Assembly (NCBI RefSeq): GCF_021390425.1 | Contig: NZ_JAJUWY010000002.1 | Location: 496,001-560,000, forward strand | DNA: 64,000 bases | DNA from: Lysobacter sp. GX 14042 | GTDB taxonomy: Bacteria; Pseudomonadota; Gammaproteobacteria; Xanthomonadales; Xanthomonadaceae | Direction of reading: 5' to 3' | In this document: piece by piece, positions 35,630-46,325 of the stretch | Position numbering within the stretch: the stretch's first letter is position 1 | Layout of the letters: each line of letters starts with the position of its first letter | The notes under the pieces: model-generated | Told to the model about the DNA's origin: nothing | The model's database searches: none | The model's input: only the letters and a program-made list of their open reading frames with translations | Position numbers and translations under genes: made by a program

Positions 35630-36328
35630 CTAGGGTGCCCGGCGGAACAGGTCGCGCCAGAATGCCGGTCCCAGCCGCAGCATCGCCCGGGCGAACGCCA
35701 GCGGCCCCTGGCGGCGCTCCGGGAACCGCCACTGGCGCCACAGGAACTCGACGACGAAGAACGCTGCGATGACACCGTGGTCGAGCAGGTTGGCGACCGT
35801 GGACCAGGCCTGCTGCGATACCGGCAGCGGCGGCGGGAGCCCCGCGCGCAACAGCAGTCCGTTGGGTTCGGCCAGCAGTGCCAGCACCAGGTTGGACAGG
35901 GTCATGCTCCCCAGCAGCACCGCCCAGGCGGCGGTCAGGCCACGGGCGTAGCGCGCCAGCGCCGGTTCCAGCGACCCGTCTGGCCCGCCCTCCAGCGCGG
36001 CGATGATGCGGGCGATCAGCGGTGTCCGGCCTGCAGCCAGGGAGCGCGCGAACCACCAGCCCAGCACCGCGGTGAACAGCATCGGCGGGAACAGCAGCAG
36101 CAGTTCCGGCACCGCTCCGGTCCGCAGTTGCCACAACACCCCGGCGGCGACGGCCAGCAACGCCCATGCCCACGCCCGGCCCCGCGCCAGCGGCTCCAGC
36201 ATCAGGACCAGCGCCAGGTCGAGCAAGGCCAGCCCGGCCAGCATGCCGTCGTGGCGGACGCTGGCGGCGTGGGCGAGCAACGGATAGGCCACTGCCAGCA
36301 GCAGCCGCACCGGCACCAGGCGGTCCAT
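35630..36328 (-). CDS. COG4648-type membrane protein of the pigment locus
   Basis: 232 aa with about six hydrophobic helices (LVPVRLLLAVAYPLLAHAAS; MLAGLALLDLALVLML; WALLAVAAGVLW; LLLFPPMLFTAVLGWWFARS; WAVLLGSMTLSNLVLALLA; VANLLDHGVIAAFFVVEFLW). Proteins of this kind recur in aryl-polyene and xanthomonadin clusters. Its topology suggests a transporter or assembly factor, but no reaction is known. The ATG at 36328 lies 7 bp after the ACP stop, so it is tightly coupled. Confidence 0.8.
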   Translation of the reverse strand: MDRLVPVRLLLAVAYPLLAHAASVRHDGMLAGLALLDLALVLMLEPLARGRAWAWALLAVAAGVLWQLRTGAVPELLLLFPPMLFTAVLGWWFARSLAAGRTPLIARIIAALEGGPDGSLEPALARYARGLTAAWAVLLGSMTLSNLVLALLAEPNGLLLRAGLPPPLPVSQQAWSTVANLLDHGVIAAFFVVEFLWRQWRFPERRQGPLAFARAMLRLGPAFWRDLFRRAP

Positions 36329-36335
36329 GGCGGCC

Positions 36336-36605
36336 TCAGGCGGCGCGGTTGCTCTCCACGTGCGCCGACAGCGCGCGCAGCGAAGCGAACACCTGGCGGT
36401 TGTCCTCCCCATCCGAGCGCAGCTGCACCCCGTAGCGCTTGCTGATCGCCAGCGACAGCTCGAGCGCATCGATGGAATCCAGCCCCAGCCCGTCACCGAA
36501 CAGCGGCGCCGCGGGGTCGATCGCGCCGGCCTCGACGTCCTCCAGGTTCAGGCTTTCGACCAGCAGGCGGGCGAGCTCGTTTTCGGCGGGGGTCTGTGCG
36601 GACAT
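36336..36605 (-). CDS. acyl carrier protein of the pigment locus
   Basis: 89 aa. The phosphopantetheine attachment Ser lies in GDGLGLDSIDALELSLAISK (D-S-I in place of the usual D-S-L). The start MSAQTPAENELARLLVESLN is helical, as in other ACPs. It is the first gene of the leftward operon, directly divergent from xanB2 with about 102 bp between them, so both probably share a regulatory spacer. Confidence 0.92.
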   Translation of the reverse strand: MSAQTPAENELARLLVESLNLEDVEAGAIDPAAPLFGDGLGLDSIDALELSLAISKRYGVQLRSDGEDNRQVFASLRALSAHVESNRAA

Positions 36606-36707
36606 CGGGGTACTTCCTGCAGGGACAAGCCGGGGAAAGATCAGTCATCCGCCCCGCCAGCGCAAGCCGCAGGGACCGCCGGTGCGGCAGGCGCGTATCA
36701 TCGGCGG

Positions 36708-37739
36708 ATGATCCCAGCAGCATCACGCGGCCCCGCAGCCGGCGCCGCAGACCCGGGCGCGAACCCGCGCTTGGCGGTCGAATACCACCATACCGACCCT
36801 GCCACCGTGCTCACCGACGACGATGTCCTGGCGGTGTTCGGATTCGGCCAAGACGCGCCCGTGGCGGACGATCCGCGCTTCCTGCGGGTCTCCCTGCAGC
36901 CGCATGGGCCGGCGCCGCTGGAAGTCTGGCGTACCGCCGGGCCGGTCCGGCGCGGGCGCGCCGGCGGCATCGCCTGGGCCGATGGCGGGGGGCTGCAGTT
37001 CGGCGCCATCGAGATCGGCGAGGTAGGCCCGGAAGGCCTGGAGGGCGCGGCGGAACAGGCTTACCGGCAGCTGCTTGGCTTCGTCGCCGGCCACGGCCAC
37101 CCGCACCTGCTGCGGATCTGGAACTACCTCGACGCGATCACCCTGGGCGAAGACGACGCCGAGCGTTACCGGCGCTTCTGCGTCGGCCGTGCGGCGGGCT
37201 TGGGCGAATTCGATACCCGCGGGCTGCCGGCCGCCACCGCGATCGGCCGCCGCGATGGCGACCGCCGCCTGCAGGTCTACTGGCTGGCCGGCATCCGGCC
37301 CGGCACCCCGCTGGAGAACCCGCGCCAGCTCAGCGCCTACCGCTACCCGCGCCGCTACGGTCCGCAGCCGCCCAGCTTCGCCCGCGCCATGCTGCCGCCC
37401 GACGGCAGCGACATGCCGCTGCTGCTGTCAGGCACCGCCGCGATCGTCGGCCACGAGTCGCGCCACGTCGATTCGCTGGAGACCCAGCTCGACGAGACCC
37501 TGGCCAACTTCGAGGCGCTGATCGGCGCCGCCCGCGTGCACCGGCCCTGCCTGCCGCCCGGCTTCGGGCCGGGCTCGCGGCTGAAGGTCTACGTACGCGA
37601 TGCCGACGCCCTGGGCCCGGCCGATGCGCTGCTGCGCCAGCGGCTCGGCGATGGCGTCCCGTACCTGCTGCTGCACGCCGCGGTCTGCCGGCGCGAACTG
37701 CGCATCGAGATCGACGGCACCCACGACGCCCCGCGCTGA
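36708..37739 (+). CDS. xanB2: XanB2-type chorismatase
   Basis: 343 aa. It cleaves chorismate to 3- and 4-hydroxybenzoate plus pyruvate by family analogy: 3-HBA for the xanthomonadin starter and 4-HBA for ubiquinone. Conserved blocks of the chorismatase family are LAVFGFGQDAPVADDPRFLR, HLLRIWNYLDAITLGEDDAE, ENPRQLSAYRYPRRYGPQPP, SFARAMLPP and LSGTAAIVGHESRH. The ATG at 36708 is followed by an Ala/Gly/Pro-rich leader before the domain starts, so the true N terminus may be slightly later. It is divergent from the ACP and anchors the pigment assignment. Confidence 0.93.
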   Translation: MIPAASRGPAAGAADPGANPRLAVEYHHTDPATVLTDDDVLAVFGFGQDAPVADDPRFLRVSLQPHGPAPLEVWRTAGPVRRGRAGGIAWADGGGLQFGAIEIGEVGPEGLEGAAEQAYRQLLGFVAGHGHPHLLRIWNYLDAITLGEDDAERYRRFCVGRAAGLGEFDTRGLPAATAIGRRDGDRRLQVYWLAGIRPGTPLENPRQLSAYRYPRRYGPQPPSFARAMLPPDGSDMPLLLSGTAAIVGHESRHVDSLETQLDETLANFEALIGAARVHRPCLPPGFGPGSRLKVYVRDADALGPADALLRQRLGDGVPYLLLHAAVCRRELRIEIDGTHDAPR

Positions 37740-37791
37740 GCGCCCCCGACCCGCTATCCTCCCCCAACCAAACTAACGATAGGGCGAACCA

Positions 37792-39127
<1,336 letters not shown>

Positions 39128-39237
39128 GCGGGCGTCCGGCAGGGACCGGGAGCGCGGGGACGACGCTTGCACGCGCACGGGCCTAGACTGCGGCGGAACC
39201 GGTTTCGAGCCGGCCCCCGTCCCCGCATGGAGTCGCC

Positions 39238-40092
39238 ATGTCCGCAGCCCGTTACGCCGTCATCGGCCACCCGGTGGCCCATTCGCTGTCCCCGCGGATC
39301 CACCAGGCCTTCGCACGCCAGGCCGGCATCGAGCTGGAATACGGCAGCATCGACTGTCCGCCGGAGCAGCTGGCCGACCAGGTCGCCAAGTTCGCCGGCA
39401 CCGGTGGTCGCGGCCTCAACGTCACCCTGCCGCACAAGCGCGCGGCGTACGGCCTGTGCAGCGAACTCGGCCCGACCGCGAAGCGCTGCGGCGTGGTCAA
39501 CACCCTGGCGCGCATCGACGGCGGCTGGCGCGGGCACAACACCGACGGCAGCGGCCTGGTGCGCGACCTCACCGAGCGTCGCCGCCAGGACCTGCGCGGG
39601 CGCAAGGTGCTGTTGATCGGCGCCGGCGGGGCTGCCCACGGGGTCGCCCCGGCCCTGCTGGACGCCGGCATCTCCGCGCTGTTCATCGTCAACCGCACCG
39701 ACGCCCGCACCGACGCCCTGGCCGACCTGCTGGCCGACCCGGCGCGGGTGCACCCGCGCTACTACGCGGACATGGACGACCTCGGCCCGTTCGACCTGAT
39801 CATCAACGCCACCTCGATCGGCCACGGCGACGGAGGCGGCGAACCGGTCCCGCTGCCCGGCAGCATGCTCACCCCGCGCACCGACGTGGTCGACCTGTCC
39901 TACGGGCGGGCCGCGGTCGGCTTCCTGGCCTGGGCACGCGCGGCCGGCGCCGACCGGCTGTTCGACGGCCTCGGGATGCTGGTCGAGCAGGCCGCCGACA
40001 GCTTCAGGATCTGGCACGGCAAGCGCCCGTACACCGACGAGGTGTACGGGGAGCTGCGCAGGGAATTCGGCTCGCCCCTCGCCTCCGCCTAG
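39238..40092 (+). CDS. aroE: shikimate dehydrogenase (NADP+)
   Basis: 284 aa, reduces 3-dehydroshikimate to shikimate on the way to chorismate. The substrate region is YAVIGHPVAHSLSPRIHQAF, with catalytic Lys in NVTLPHKRAAY and Asp in GHNTDGSGLVRDL. The NADPH motif LIGAGGAAHGVAPAL is a GxGGxx variant, with TSIGHGDGGGEPV in the C-terminal loop. Its product leads to chorismate, the substrate of XanB2 encoded 1.5 kb upstream. The stop TAG lies in a CTAG shared with the convergent gamma-carbonic anhydrase-like gene. Confidence 0.96.
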   Translation: MSAARYAVIGHPVAHSLSPRIHQAFARQAGIELEYGSIDCPPEQLADQVAKFAGTGGRGLNVTLPHKRAAYGLCSELGPTAKRCGVVNTLARIDGGWRGHNTDGSGLVRDLTERRRQDLRGRKVLLIGAGGAAHGVAPALLDAGISALFIVNRTDARTDALADLLADPARVHPRYYADMDDLGPFDLIINATSIGHGDGGGEPVPLPGSMLTPRTDVVDLSYGRAAVGFLAWARAAGADRLFDGLGMLVEQAADSFRIWHGKRPYTDEVYGELRREFGSPLASA

Positions 40093-40619
40093 CCCAGGTA
40101 CATGTCCTTGAGGCGGACGTAGTGGCCGGCGCTGTAGCGCAGCTGTTCGATCTCGGTGTCGGACAGCTTGCGGGCCATCCGCGCCGGATTTCCCAGCCAC
40201 AGTTCGCCGCTGCGCACGGTCTTGCCCGGCGCGACCAGCGCGCCGGCGCCGACGAAGGCGTAGTCCTCGACCACCGCACCGTCGAGGATCTTCGCGCCCA
40301 TGCCGATCAGGCAGTAATCGCCGATCCGGCAGGCATGCACGATCGCGCCGTGGCCGATGGTCACGTCATTGCCGATCTCGGTCGGAAAGCCGCCGGGTTG
40401 CGTGTACGGGCCCTCGTGGCTGACATGGATGACGGTGCCGTCCTGGACGTTGGTCCGGGCGCCGATGCGGATGAAGTTGACGTCGCCGCGGACCACGCAG
40501 CCGGGCCAGACGGAGGCGTCGTCGCCGAGTTCGACGCGGCCGATGACAGTGGCGGCCGGGTCCACGTAGACGCGCTCGCCGAGCACCGGGTGGTGGGTCT
40601 GGAAAGGTCGGATGTTCAT
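40089..40619 (-). CDS. gamma-carbonic anhydrase family protein (YrdA-like)
   Basis: 176 aa, left-handed beta-helix of hexapeptide repeats (VIGRVELGDDASVWPGCVVR; NVQDGTVIHVSHEG; IGHGAIVHACRIGDYCLIGM). The three His that bind zinc in related enzymes are represented by VIHVSH and GHGAIVHA. Proteins of this class bind a metal and may or may not have CO2 hydratase activity, so the enzyme name is by family. It is convergent with aroE; the two stop codons overlap in a palindromic CTAG. Confidence 0.9.
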   Translation of the reverse strand: MNIRPFQTHHPVLGERVYVDPAATVIGRVELGDDASVWPGCVVRGDVNFIRIGARTNVQDGTVIHVSHEGPYTQPGGFPTEIGNDVTIGHGAIVHACRIGDYCLIGMGAKILDGAVVEDYAFVGAGALVAPGKTVRSGELWLGNPARMARKLSDTEIEQLRYSAGHYVRLKDMYLG

Positions 40620-40651
40620 CCGGGGATTGTAGCGGGGGGCGTCGGTGCGAA

Positions 40652-40678
40652 CCCGGGTGCGCTTTGCTTGCCCGGGCT
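40652..40678. repeat. family-2 interspersed repeat, inverted
   Basis: CCCGGGTGCGCTTTGCTTGC then CCGGGCT: the reverse of the element at 11717-11746. It lies just after the OmpA-family stop, between it and the carbonic anhydrase-like gene. Confidence 0.6.
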
Positions 40679-40696
40679 GCGGAAGCGGGTACGGCG

Positions 40697-41494
40697 CTAC
40701 AACACCCGGAATTCGATGCGGCGGTTGCGGGCGCGGCCCTCGTCGGTGTCGTTGCCGGCGACCGGGCGGTCGGGGCCGAAGCCCTGCACGCCGAGGTGGT
40801 CGGCATTCACGCCGGCGGCCTCCAGGTAGGTCTTGACCGCGATCGCCCGCTGCAGGCTCAGCGCGACGTTGGCCTGCCGCGAGCCGACGCTGTCGGTGTG
40901 GCCGATCACCTGTACCTGCTGGTCGCCGATCTCCATCAGCGCCGCGGCCATCTCGTCGAGGATCGCCCGGCCACCCGCGGTCAGCTCGGCACTGCCGCTG
41001 CGGAATTCGATGATCCGGTCGGCCAGGGCCTGGTCGAGTACCGCCTGGCTGTCGCCGCCCCCGGCCTGCAGGCCGTTGCGCACCTGGTAGCCGGGCCCGG
41101 CGGCGGTGGCCAGCACGCTGGCGACCTGCTGGCGCCGGGCTTCGTTGCCGACCTGGCCCGTGATGCGCACGCTGCTGCCCTCGATCACCAGCTCGCCGCC
41201 GGAAACACCGGTGAGCGCCGGATCCAGCATTCCGGCGACCCGCTCGCCCCAGTTGGCCGGGGCGACCACCGCGCCGACCTCGATCCGATCCACGACCCGG
41301 GCGCTGCCGTACAGCTCGTGCAGCCGGGCCAGCACCGCGGCGCGGGTGGCCTCGTCGGGCACGGTGCCGGCGGCGATGACCGGCGCCACGGCAGGGCCCC
41401 GGGCCAATGCCGGCGTCGCGGCCAGCAGCAGCGGCAGCAGCAGCACGGCGGCCAGGCGCAGCTGGACGTTGGAGCGTCGGGAAACGTGGCGCAT
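40697..41494 (-). CDS. OmpA-family protein of the T6SS locus
   Basis: 265 aa. Signal peptide (LAAVLLLPLLLAATPALA), a BON-like middle domain (SSVRITGQVGNEARRQQVAS), and a C-terminal OmpA-type peptidoglycan-binding domain (IIEFRSGSAELTAGGR; QVIGHTDSVGSRQANVALSL; ARNRRIEFRVL). It is likely a periplasmic or outer-membrane protein that anchors the secretion machine to the cell wall, as TagL or Pal-like proteins do. It starts 1 bp after the tagF stop and is the last gene of the leftward T6SS operon. Confidence 0.85.
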   Translation of the reverse strand: MRHVSRRSNVQLRLAAVLLLPLLLAATPALARGPAVAPVIAAGTVPDEATRAAVLARLHELYGSARVVDRIEVGAVVAPANWGERVAGMLDPALTGVSGGELVIEGSSVRITGQVGNEARRQQVASVLATAAGPGYQVRNGLQAGGGDSQAVLDQALADRIIEFRSGSAELTAGGRAILDEMAAALMEIGDQQVQVIGHTDSVGSRQANVALSLQRAIAVKTYLEAAGVNADHLGVQGFGPDRPVAGNDTDEGRARNRRIEFRVL

Positions 41495-41495
41495 G

Positions 41496-42506
41496 TCAGA
41501 TCCCCAGGAAGGTACGGTTGAAGGCCTCGCGCGCGGTACGCAGGCTCAGGTCCCCGCGATCGAGGTGGCTGGCCAGCTTGTTGAGTCCGTAATCGGCGGC
41601 GAGCGGCTCGTCGACCCAGTCGGCGTCGTCGATCGCGATGAAGCGCTCGGCGCCCTCGGCGGGATCGAGCGCGGCGTGCAGGGTGCGGCCATCGGCACCG
41701 TTGAGGCCGACCAGCAGCCGGGGGCCGCCCTCCCCGTCGAGACCGCCGCCCTCCCGCACCAGCAGCACCAGCTCGAAGTCGGCGCGTGCCAGGAAGCCGG
41801 ACACCAGGTCGAGCCAGAACGCCGCCACCAGCGGGCGGTACAGGCCGTCGGCGGGCAGCGGCAGCGAAAGGCCCTTGTCGACGCCGCCACCGGCCGCCGC
41901 CACCGGCTGCATCAGCAATCCCAGCGCCGGCAGCATCCGCCTCAGGCACAGCCGCGGATGGCCGGAACCCTGCAGCAGCGCCTGCAGCGTGCCCAGGTCC
42001 TGCAGCTCGAGGAAGTCGGCGAAGGCGGCATCCCAGGCCTGCGGCTCGGCACTGATCGACAATCGGGTGGCGGCGATCTCGCGCAGCGCCGCCGCGGTAT
42101 CGTCGGCCCCCAGCGCCTGCTGCCCCAGCCGCGCCATCAGCGACCAGGGCCGTGCCAGCGCCAGCGGGCTGCGGCCGATGAACGACAGCGGCCGCAGTAC
42201 CTCCAGCCGGGTCGCGATCAGGAAGGGGAAGCGCCGGCCGGAGGCATCGCGGCTGGGCAGGAAGTGCCCGCCGATGACGACCCGACTGCCCGAACCCAGG
42301 AAAGCGAAGTGCAATGGCCGCGCCTGGTCGTAGAGCTGGCGCCAGGCCGGATTGCCGGCCATCTGCTCCAGCGCCTGACCGGTCCAGCGGTCGAGCATCT
42401 GCATCAGCTGGTGGTTGCCGTCGCCACCGACGAAGTCGCCGCGGCTGGGCAGCTTGCCGAAGCAGCCGACCGGCAGGCGGATGTCCTGGAGTTCGGCGAC
42501 GCCCAT
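41496..42506 (-). CDS. tagF: type VI secretion-associated protein TagF
   Basis: 336 aa. COG3913/TagF family signature at the N terminus: VGCFGKLPSRGDFVGGDGNH, then RSPLALARPWSLMARL and PFLIATRLEVLRPLSF. The C terminus carries the ASHLDRGDLSLRTAREAFNR region. TagF proteins repress assembly of the T6SS at the post-translational level in Pseudomonas; a similar role is inferred here. The start is coupled to tssM by a TGATG overlap (ATG at 42506), and the OmpA-family gene starts 1 bp after its end. Confidence 0.9.
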   Translation of the reverse strand: MGVAELQDIRLPVGCFGKLPSRGDFVGGDGNHQLMQMLDRWTGQALEQMAGNPAWRQLYDQARPLHFAFLGSGSRVVIGGHFLPSRDASGRRFPFLIATRLEVLRPLSFIGRSPLALARPWSLMARLGQQALGADDTAAALREIAATRLSISAEPQAWDAAFADFLELQDLGTLQALLQGSGHPRLCLRRMLPALGLLMQPVAAAGGGVDKGLSLPLPADGLYRPLVAAFWLDLVSGFLARADFELVLLVREGGGLDGEGGPRLLVGLNGADGRTLHAALDPAEGAERFIAIDDADWVDEPLAADYGLNKLASHLDRGDLSLRTAREAFNRTFLGI

Positions 42507-45500
42507 CACGGCACTCCGGCCGGGCTGGCGACCACGCCGCCGCCGGAACTGCCGGCGGGCTCCGGTCCCAGCGTGCCAGCGACCTGCGGGGGCAGGCGCA
42601 GGCCCAGCGAATCACTGGCGGTGGCATTGGGCTGCACCGCGCTGACGATGCGCAGCTCGACGGCCACTTCGGCACCGTCGCGCTTCCAGGCCAGCCGGTA
42701 GTGCTGATCGCCGATCCGGCTTGCCTCCGCGGCGGCGAACATGGCCTCGGTGGCACCGGCGCCGGGTGCGTTGAACACCTGCACCTCGCGCCCGTCGCCG
42801 GTGACCGCGGTGATCTCCACCCCGGGCACCCCCTCGCCGGGCAGCTGGAAGGTGTGCCATTGCGGCGGGGTGTTGCGGTAGCGCATGCGCTGGCCGTCGA
42901 CCACCAGCGAGTACTCGCGCCCCGTGGCCGCCATCGGCAGCACCTGGAACACCATCTGCGGGCTGTCGGCCGCGCTCCCGCCCACCCACTGCCCGTAGCC
43001 GCCGACCAGTTCCGGACTCAGGCTGATGCCGATGTCGGCCCAGCGCCGCGGGGTCAGGGTATTGCCACGGCGGATCACCAGCGTGCCCAGGGCCTCCTCG
43101 CCAAAGCGCGCGATCGCCCCGGAAGGCCCGAAGATCCGGTCGATGTCGCCGCGCGCGGCCTCGACGTCGGCGCCGGCGGCGTAGGGATAGCGCCGGCCGA
43201 TCCCGTCCTCGAACGGCTGGTGCACCTGCGCCGCCCAGGTGCGGTTGAGCTCGGCCTCGGTCGGCGCGACCAGCGCGGCGAAGCCCTGCACCAGCGGGCG
43301 CAGCAACAACGGCCGCAGCACCTCGCGCTGGCCCGCTTCCAGGCCGTTGAGCATCTGCTCGTCGACCAGCCGCAGGGCGACCGAAAGTTCCGAACCCTCG
43401 GCATCGAGCGTCTGCTGCATCAGCTTGCGCGCGCCCGGACCGGGGTCGCCCTGGGTGTGGAGGGCGTTGAAACGGCTGCGTACCGCGCCCAGCGCCTCGA
43501 AGTAGCGGTCCAGCAGTGGCGGGCCGCCTTCATGCCCGGCGAGCAGCCGGGCCAGCCCGGCGAACTGGCGACCGACCGGCCCCGCCCCGGCCGGCTCCTG
43601 CGCCCCGGATGCGCCGGTGCCGGAGTCGACCTGCACCGCGACCGGAGTGGGGTTGCGCCGCATCACCACCCGGTTGAACCAGGCGACGATGCCGCCGCGT
43701 GCGGCTCCGGCCAGTGCGTTGGCAGCGGCCGGGTTGTCCCACACGGTTTCCCGGTTCACCGCCTGCAGCAGTGCGCGCAGCGGCGAGGCGGATGGATCGC
43801 CGAGGCTGTTCATGCGCTCCACCGCGTCCTCGAAGTCGCCGAAGCGGGCCACGCTCACGCCCTGCAGGAAGCGCTGCCACTCCCCGGCGTACTCGGTCTT
43901 GTACAGCCCGGTCAGCTCGCGGGTGATGTGTTCCGGGCTGCCGGCGAGGGTGAGGTCGTTCTGCACGGTCGACTCGAGTACCCAGTCGGTGCTGCTGAGC
44001 TCGGTACCGGCGGCCTCGGCGATCGCATCGGCGACGTACTCTTCCCAGGCCTTGCGGGTGAACGCGCCGGAGACCTGGTGGCTGCCGGTGAGCAGCCCCC
44101 CGGAATGGTCTTCGCCCAGCAAGCCGGCAACGGTGGCGGGACTGAAGCGGGTTGCCGCGCGGGCCTTGATCTGGGCATACACCCGGTCGCGCGCGGACGC
44201 GCCGCGCATGACCTGCCGCAGTGCCTGCCGGCTGTCGTCGACCAGGCCGTAGCGCGCATCCACCAGGGGCCAGCCGGGCCGGTCGGCCTGGCGCACGTGG
44301 TAGCTCATCAGCCGGCCCGCCGCACGCAGCATGTCCTCGCGCGGCATGTCGCCGCGGTTGGCCTCCAGCCAGCCACGCCAGAAGCGGGTCAGCTGGTCGC
44401 CCAGGTGCACGCCCTCCACCCGGGCCGGATCGGCCAGCATGAGGTAGGTCTTGAGCGCGTTGTAGGCGTCCTGCGAGTCGGTCGGCGAGGCCTCCTCGTA
44501 CAGCCGGGCCGGGCTCCCACCGGCGCCAGCGCTGGCATCGGCTCCGTCCTCGTCCGTACCGGGGCCGTGGCCACCGGATCCGGCAGCCGCGGCGCCGACC
44601 GGCGGACGCAGCGCCGCGCGGTTGGCGACCACCTGCGACAGGTAGTCCTCCAGCCGGGTGGCCACCGGCACGAGCATCACCTGGCGCATGCCGTCGAAGT
44701 ACTCCTGGCGCAGCTTCGCCTCCATCGCCCCGCCCTGGTACAGGCCGAAACCCAGCCCCAGCGGACGGTCCTGGCGGTAGCGCTCGAGTTGCTCGAGCCG
44801 GTCCTGCAGCACCAGCAGCGCCTCGATGCGCGAGCCCAGGCCGAACGAGCCCTCCTGCACCGCGACCGCCTTGTCCAGGTCGGCGGCGACGTCGGCGACC
44901 AGCTGGCGGTTGCCGGTGTAGGACCAGGTCCATGCCGCCAGCGCTCCGCCCAGCAGCAGCACCGCCCCGAAGAACGCCGCGTGCCGCAACCGGGTCCGGG
45001 TCCGGCTGGCGTACTGCCTGACCAGCCCGCGATCGGCGAAGATCACCCGGCGGAACAGGCCCTGCAGGAAATAGCTGGCATCCGCCGGCGGCACCGGCGC
45101 GGCATCGCCGGTGCCGGCATCCAGCTGGAACTGGCGGCCGACGCGCTCGGATGCCGGCTGCACCGCCACGCCTTCCTGCAGCGCGCTGGTGAAGTAGAAG
45201 CCGCGGAACACCGGTTTGAACTGGTAGGGGTTTTCCTCGAACAGGGTTGCGATGAAGGTCCGCAGCGCCGGCTTGATGCCGGTGAACTCCATCGGCATGG
45301 TCAGCAGCCCCGGCGCCAGCTCGCGTCCGCGGGCCATTGCCATCTGGGCCAGCCCGGTCTCGCGCAACCCGTCGGCGAGCTCGTCGAAGTGGCGGTCGAA
45401 GGTGGCCAGTGCATCGTCCTGCGCCCCGACCCCGTAGGGCAGCGTGGCGCCCCAGGCGTTCTCGCGCTCGGACGGGTCCAGGCCCTGGAAGAAATCGGAG

Positions 45501-46309
45501 AAACCGTTGATCAGGTCGGCCTTGGTGAACACCACGTAGACCGGGGCGTGGACCTCCAGCCGCTCGGTCAGCTCCTGCACGCGCTGGCGCAGGTTCTTGG
45601 CCAGGTCGATGGCGAACTCGGGCTTGCTGCCCGACAGCTCGGCGATCGAGGCGGCGATGAGGATCCCGTTGATCGGCGCGCGCGGCCGATGCTTCTTCAG
45701 CAGGTCGAGGAAGGTCAGCCACTCCAGCCGGTCCTCGGCACTGACCGAGTAGCGCCCGGCGGTGTCGAGCACGATGCCCTCGGTAGTGAAGTACCAGTCG
45801 CAGTTGCGGGTGCCACCCAAGCCGTGGATCACCGCGCTGCGGTTGTCCTCGAACGGGAAGCGCAGCCCGGAATTGAGGATCGCGGTGCTCTTGCCGGCGG
45901 CCGGGTTGCCGATGATCACGTACCACGGCAGCTCGTACAGGGCGGCGGTGCCGCGGGCCTGGCCGATGCGCGAGGTCTTGATCGCCTTGACCGCCTCGGC
46001 CATGCGCCCACGCAATGCCTCGGCCTGCGCCTTCGCCGCCGGTTCGGCGCTGGCGACCGCCTGGTCGGCCTGGCCGGCCACCATCGCGTCCAGCCCGGCA
46101 CCGGCCCTGCGTGCCCGGTAACGCCGCACCGCCATCAGCAGCAGCCAGGCCAGCACCGCCACGACCACGGCCGCCAGCAGCCAGCCACCGGCCGCGAGCA
46201 GGCCGTCCTTGCCGAAGTACGCCACCGCGCCCGCGGCCAGCAATGCGAGCGCACCGAGCACGCGGTAGTCGCTCAACCAGTAGCGCAGGTTCATCCAGAA
46301 ACTTCTCAT
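42506..46309 (-). CDS. tssM: T6SS core membrane protein TssM (IcmF)
   Basis: 1267 aa, inner-membrane core of the type VI membrane complex. N-terminal hydrophobic pair (YRVLGALALLAAGAVAYFG; GWLLAAVVVAVLAWLLLMAV), then a GTPase-like domain with Walker A (IIGNPAAGKSTAILNSGL) and Walker-B-like GIVLDTAGRY. VYVVFTKADLINGFSDFF and a third membrane helix (FFGAVLLLGGALAAWTWSY) precede a large periplasmic domain. The Walker A Lys is intact, unlike in some TssM proteins. tssL and tssK, usually adjacent, are not here. Confidence 0.93.
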   Translation of the reverse strand: MRSFWMNLRYWLSDYRVLGALALLAAGAVAYFGKDGLLAAGGWLLAAVVVAVLAWLLLMAVRRYRARRAGAGLDAMVAGQADQAVASAEPAAKAQAEALRGRMAEAVKAIKTSRIGQARGTAALYELPWYVIIGNPAAGKSTAILNSGLRFPFEDNRSAVIHGLGGTRNCDWYFTTEGIVLDTAGRYSVSAEDRLEWLTFLDLLKKHRPRAPINGILIAASIAELSGSKPEFAIDLAKNLRQRVQELTERLEVHAPVYVVFTKADLINGFSDFFQGLDPSERENAWGATLPYGVGAQDDALATFDRHFDELADGLRETGLAQMAMARGRELAPGLLTMPMEFTGIKPALRTFIATLFEENPYQFKPVFRGFYFTSALQEGVAVQPASERVGRQFQLDAGTGDAAPVPPADASYFLQGLFRRVIFADRGLVRQYASRTRTRLRHAAFFGAVLLLGGALAAWTWSYTGNRQLVADVAADLDKAVAVQEGSFGLGSRIEALLVLQDRLEQLERYRQDRPLGLGFGLYQGGAMEAKLRQEYFDGMRQVMLVPVATRLEDYLSQVVANRAALRPPVGAAAAGSGGHGPGTDEDGADASAGAGGSPARLYEEASPTDSQDAYNALKTYLMLADPARVEGVHLGDQLTRFWRGWLEANRGDMPREDMLRAAGRLMSYHVRQADRPGWPLVDARYGLVDDSRQALRQVMRGASARDRVYAQIKARAATRFSPATVAGLLGEDHSGGLLTGSHQVSGAFTRKAWEEYVADAIAEAAGTELSSTDWVLESTVQNDLTLAGSPEHITRELTGLYKTEYAGEWQRFLQGVSVARFGDFEDAVERMNSLGDPSASPLRALLQAVNRETVWDNPAAANALAGAARGGIVAWFNRVVMRRNPTPVAVQVDSGTGASGAQEPAGAGPVGRQFAGLARLLAGHEGGPPLLDRYFEALGAVRSRFNALHTQGDPGPGARKLMQQTLDAEGSELSVALRLVDEQMLNGLEAGQREVLRPLLLRPLVQGFAALVAPTEAELNRTWAAQVHQPFEDGIGRRYPYAAGADVEAARGDIDRIFGPSGAIARFGEEALGTLVIRRGNTLTPRRWADIGISLSPELVGGYGQWVGGSAADSPQMVFQVLPMAATGREYSLVVDGQRMRYRNTPPQWHTFQLPGEGVPGVEITAVTGDGREVQVFNAPGAGATEAMFAAAEASRIGDQHYRLAWKRDGAEVAVELRIVSAVQPNATASDSLGLRLPPQVAGTLGPEPAGSSGGGVVASPAGVP

Positions 46310-46325
46310 CGCGGTACGTCCATGT

